A DNA stretch of 64,000 nucleotides from Camarhynchus parvulus (lineage: Eukaryota > Chordata > Aves > Passeriformes > Thraupidae), in contig NC_044571.1 in the NCBI RefSeq assembly GCF_901933205.1, positions 56,729,994 through 56,793,993 on the forward strand, read 5' to 3'. Within the stretch, counting starts at the first letter, position 1, and the number at the start of each line of letters is the position of its first letter. Shown in pieces: positions 61,724 through 64,000 of this stretch. A program made the position numbers and the translations under genes. The notes beneath the pieces are model-generated. The model was not told where the DNA came from and did no database searches. It saw only the letters and a program-made list of their open reading frames with translations.

Positions 61724-62367
61724 CTTGTGAAAAAAAATAAGTAATAGTAAGTATTGAGTGATAATATTCTTTAAAGGCCTATTACTGCCAAGGGAATCTA
61801 GAAAATTTTAGGAGCTCTAAATATATTATTTTTATCAAACTTATTCTACTATACACACTCTTTCAATACCAAGGAGAACTGTATAATTATACAGCAGGTA
61901 CATAAAATAAATTTGACATCTGATTGTGAATGAATGTCAAATTACTGTGCTGAAAAGCACAAAAAATTGAGTGACTTTCATCTGGAAAACCTTAAAAGGG
62001 ATGGAAAATAGAATTATGTGAAGACAATAAAAGGTGTTTAATTCCTCCCTTTGCATTGTCACTGTTTGAGTAGCAGTTACACGGCAGGTAACATGTACAG
62101 TGTAGCAAGAACACTGAAGAAAGCAATTACTTACTGGTTTACTGGCTTTCTAGATGAAGTGCATGATTTATATTTGCTGGTAGAACATGTATATGTGTAT
62201 ATATAATGTATACCAGCATGAGGTAAAGAAGAACACCTTGTGATGAACAGTTGCTCCTTCCTTTTGGAGTAAGAGACTGATCGTGGTGGACAATTAAATT
62301 CTGCCAATGAAGTACCAGACTTCAGACAATATAAACTCAGATTAACACAATTGCTTAACCTGTGCAG
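61724..62367. other. AT-rich unique DNA, no gene seen
   Basis: A minus-strand donor-like CCA|GTAAGTA near 62138 is not associated with a convincing open segment. A frame at 62131-62376 runs into the CR1 fragment and looks random. Confidence 0.5.
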
Positions 62368-62590
62368 AGAAATCATAGACTGGTTTGGGTTTGAAGGGAC
62401 TTTTAAAGGCCATCTAGTCCAACCCCCTTGCTATGAGCAGGCACATCTTCAACTTGATCAGGTTTCTCAGAGCCCCATCCACTCTGACCGTGGATGTTTC
62501 TAGGGATGAGTCATCCACCACCTTTAACCCTCGTTTTATTGGCAACAGGCCCTGCTAGGAAGTCTTTTTCCATCTTTCCCACCAGCTTCA
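62368..62590 (-). mobile_element. CR1 LINE 3' fragment (minus)
   Basis: The plus strand reads AATCATAGACTGGTTTGGG, TTTAAAGGCCATCTAGTCCA, ACCCCCTTGCTATGAGCAGG and CAGAGCCCCATCCACTCTGA, then GATGAGTCATCCACCACC. This is the reverse complement of a CR1 3' end, so the orientation is minus. After the CCACCACC block it jumps to GGCAACAGGCCCTGCTAGGA, which lies further into CR1, so an internal stretch has been deleted. Old, non-coding copy. Confidence 0.93.
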
Positions 62591-63859
62591 GTGAGAATTT
62601 CACATTGCAAATCAGGACAACACTGGCATGTATTTCACAGGAAAGAATGGATAATGCCAAGTATAGGGAGAAAGGAATTCCTATGGGGAAAAAACAGTGA
62701 AATAATTATATGTAAGAGTCATAGGAATGATATGGTGAAGCAAGCATATTTGTATGAAGTGGAGAATAGCTGATGCTGAACTTCTGTATGGTGCCTCCAG
62801 CATCTGTTTGACACTGAATTTTACCTCCAGTCAACTGTGCCAGTATAGTTAAAAAAAAAAAAATCAGCATCAGCAGGAGATGCTCCTCTCAGCAATCTTA
62901 AAACCAGAAAGGATATGATTTCTGTTGGTTGTAGTAGTAAGTACCTGTATTCTCAAAATGATCTTTATATTTCTATTATTATATTTTATTTTGAGTATTT
63001 TGAAGCTACAGGAGAAAAGGTCCCAAGAGCTTTGTGAACCAATGTTTTTAGGTAAATTGTTACAGAGATAGAGGACAAATTTTCATTAATAGATTGTAAC
63101 TAAATTTTTTGGCCCTGGTAAGAGACAAAAACTTTGGGCTGTTGTATGCTAAAAAAGGTGGTTTATAGAAGTCACCAATTACATGGATCAACGTTATCCT
63201 AGCTAAAAGGATTTTAGCTATTCTAGTCCATACCTGTACAGGTCTGTGTAAAAATGTGTGTCTTATCTGATATAGTTTTCATTTTTGCAGTCTCATGTGT
63301 GTGTCTTGAAATTATGTGTGTGTTTATTTTTTATTGTGGGCAGAAATTACAAATTTTGGAACACCAAGGGTTAAATTGTGAATGCTTTTTAATGCAGGAA
63401 AAAAAACAAGTGCCAGCTTTTGTGAAGGAATTCAGATGTGTCCTTCTCTTGTCATTTGCAAAATGCTTTCATGCTTAAGAATTTGAATGGAAGCAATGAC
63501 AAATTCTTAATTTGAGCACACAGATGCTGTTTGTGTATGTTATTTTCTTTCTGTCCACAAAAGTCATCAAATGCAAAAACAATTTACATGCAGACGTTTT
63601 CATATATTCCTGTATAAAGCTGCTCATATGCAAAATGAGTGCTGATAAATTAATGCTCTGGGACCCAGCTAATGTAAAATTTTCCACTTATAAAAGTTTT
63701 GGTGGATTTTATCAGAAAAAAAAAAAACACACAAAAAAAAACCAAACCAACAAAAAACAAAGCTTAAAGCTGAGTCATACCCTCTCAAGAAATACTTAGC
63801 AAAAATATTGTGGAAGGGAAGATCTATCATTAATTCCAGTTTAAAAGTTGAGGGCTGCA
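62591..63859. other. AT-rich unique DNA, no gene seen
   Basis: Short random frames and an A/C-rich simple tract at 63717-63760. It flanks the CpG-rich edge and, if that is a promoter, would be its upstream or first-intron side. Confidence 0.5.
63717..63760. repeat. A/C-rich simple tract
   Basis: A runs alternating with CACAC and CCAAACCAAC-type units. This is the complement-strand form of the T/G-rich tracts seen elsewhere in the window. Confidence 0.8.
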
Positions 63860-63906
63860 GCTCAGCTTAACGGCGGGAAGTCGGCCCCAGCAGAGACGGT
63901 GTTTAC

Positions 63907-64000
63907 CCAAAACCAGTGGCTCGGCATGACCAGCAGTAAGGAAGCCCGGGAAGGTTCCGTCCGGGCCATTGGCGGGCAGGACGCGCTCCTGGCGGCGCCT
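63907..64000 (-). other. Possible first exon of a minus-strand gene, partial
   Basis: On the minus strand the CpG-rich sequence runs to CTGGTTTTGG|GTAAAC, a good donor-like site (GT at 63906-63905). All three minus frames are open up to the donor or nearly so. One contains an ATG followed by ARTEPSRASLLLVMPS, another reads RVLPANGPDGTFPGFLTAG. This direction would fit the minus-strand exon candidate at 61567-61723, although neither simple joining of the two preserves frame without an additional exon. It competes with the plus-strand start call. Confidence 0.22.
63926..64000 (+). CDS. Possible N-terminal coding start, partial (plus)
   Basis: An ATG with G at -3 and A at +4 opens a 25-codon frame that reaches the window end without a stop, beginning MTSSKEAREGSVRAIGG. 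It lies in the CpG-rich edge, where first coding exons are expected. GC-rich DNA has few stops, and minus-strand frames over the same bases are open too, so this start is only one possibility. I recognise no protein. Confidence 0.22.
   Translation, partial: MTSSKEAREGSVRAIGGQDALLAAP

Larger units (their letters stand above)
63860..64000. promoter_or_regulatory. CpG-rich edge, probable start of a CpG island or promoter
   Basis: From about 63869 to the end there are 13 CpGs in roughly 130 bp, against almost none in the preceding tens of kilobases, and G+C rises sharply. An inverted CCAAT box (ATTGG at 63968-63972) lies inside. Such an abrupt change is typical of the edge of a vertebrate promoter CpG island. 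The island, and any gene it serves, continues beyond the window. A GC-rich retroelement is the main alternative. Confidence 0.55.

Noticed and set aside
1..64000. CRISPR arrays, bacterial operons, phage or plasmid genes
   Set aside because: No regularly spaced repeats, no ribosome-binding sites or operon-like frames; repeat content and splice-like signals are those of a bird genome.

Overview
The window looks like AT-rich vertebrate nuclear DNA, most probably from a songbird or another passerine. There are no bacterial-type operons and no long open frames. The interspersed repeats are avian: several CR1 LINE fragments, one short SINE whose body is tRNA-Ile-like and whose tail is CR1-like (the architecture described for TguSINE1 in passerines), and several long terminal repeats of endogenous retroviruses. 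I recognise no gene by name. The DNA reads as intergenic or long-intron sequence, with a CpG-rich edge at the extreme right end that may be the promoter or first exon of a gene lying mostly outside the window.

Layout. 1-4.7 kb is AT-rich unique DNA with small tandem duplications. 4.71-5.32 kb is a degenerate solo LTR whose sense is the minus strand. 9.38-9.51 kb is the tRNA-Ile/CR1 SINE on the minus strand. 11.61-12.21 kb is a well-preserved solo LTR (TGTT...AACA ends, 4-bp target duplication, minus sense). 16.56-17.29 kb is a GC-rich block of uncertain origin. 24.55-25.05 kb is a possible further LTR. 30.34-30.90 kb is another degenerate minus-sense LTR. CR1 pieces lie at 35.18-35.60 (+), 41.94-42.22 (-), 49.86-49.91 (+), 56.48-57.34 (+, the longest, reaching back to the reverse-transcriptase active-site box) and 62.37-62.59 (-). 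Between these are unique AT-rich sequence, poly-A/T runs and T/G-rich simple repeats.

Possible genic content. Short segments that could be exons are listed with low confidence, because chance look-alikes are common in 64 kb of AT-rich DNA. The best single case is on the minus strand at 61567-61723: a splice-acceptor-like site, about 50 open codons with a credible protein composition, then a stop. On the plus strand, segments at 32140-32276, 41881-41892, 43984-44029, 52463-52529 and 60473-60499 each sit between acceptor- and donor-like sequences and can be joined in one open frame. This is an unproven hypothesis. The right edge (about 63860-64000) has 13 CpGs in about 130 bp, an inverted CCAAT box, an ATG with a 25-codon frame open to the window end on the plus strand, and a splice-donor-like site on the minus strand.

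I found no clear new biological system. The most solid observations are the repeat structures. The most useful follow-ups are the CpG-rich edge and the minus-strand exon candidate near 61.6 kb.
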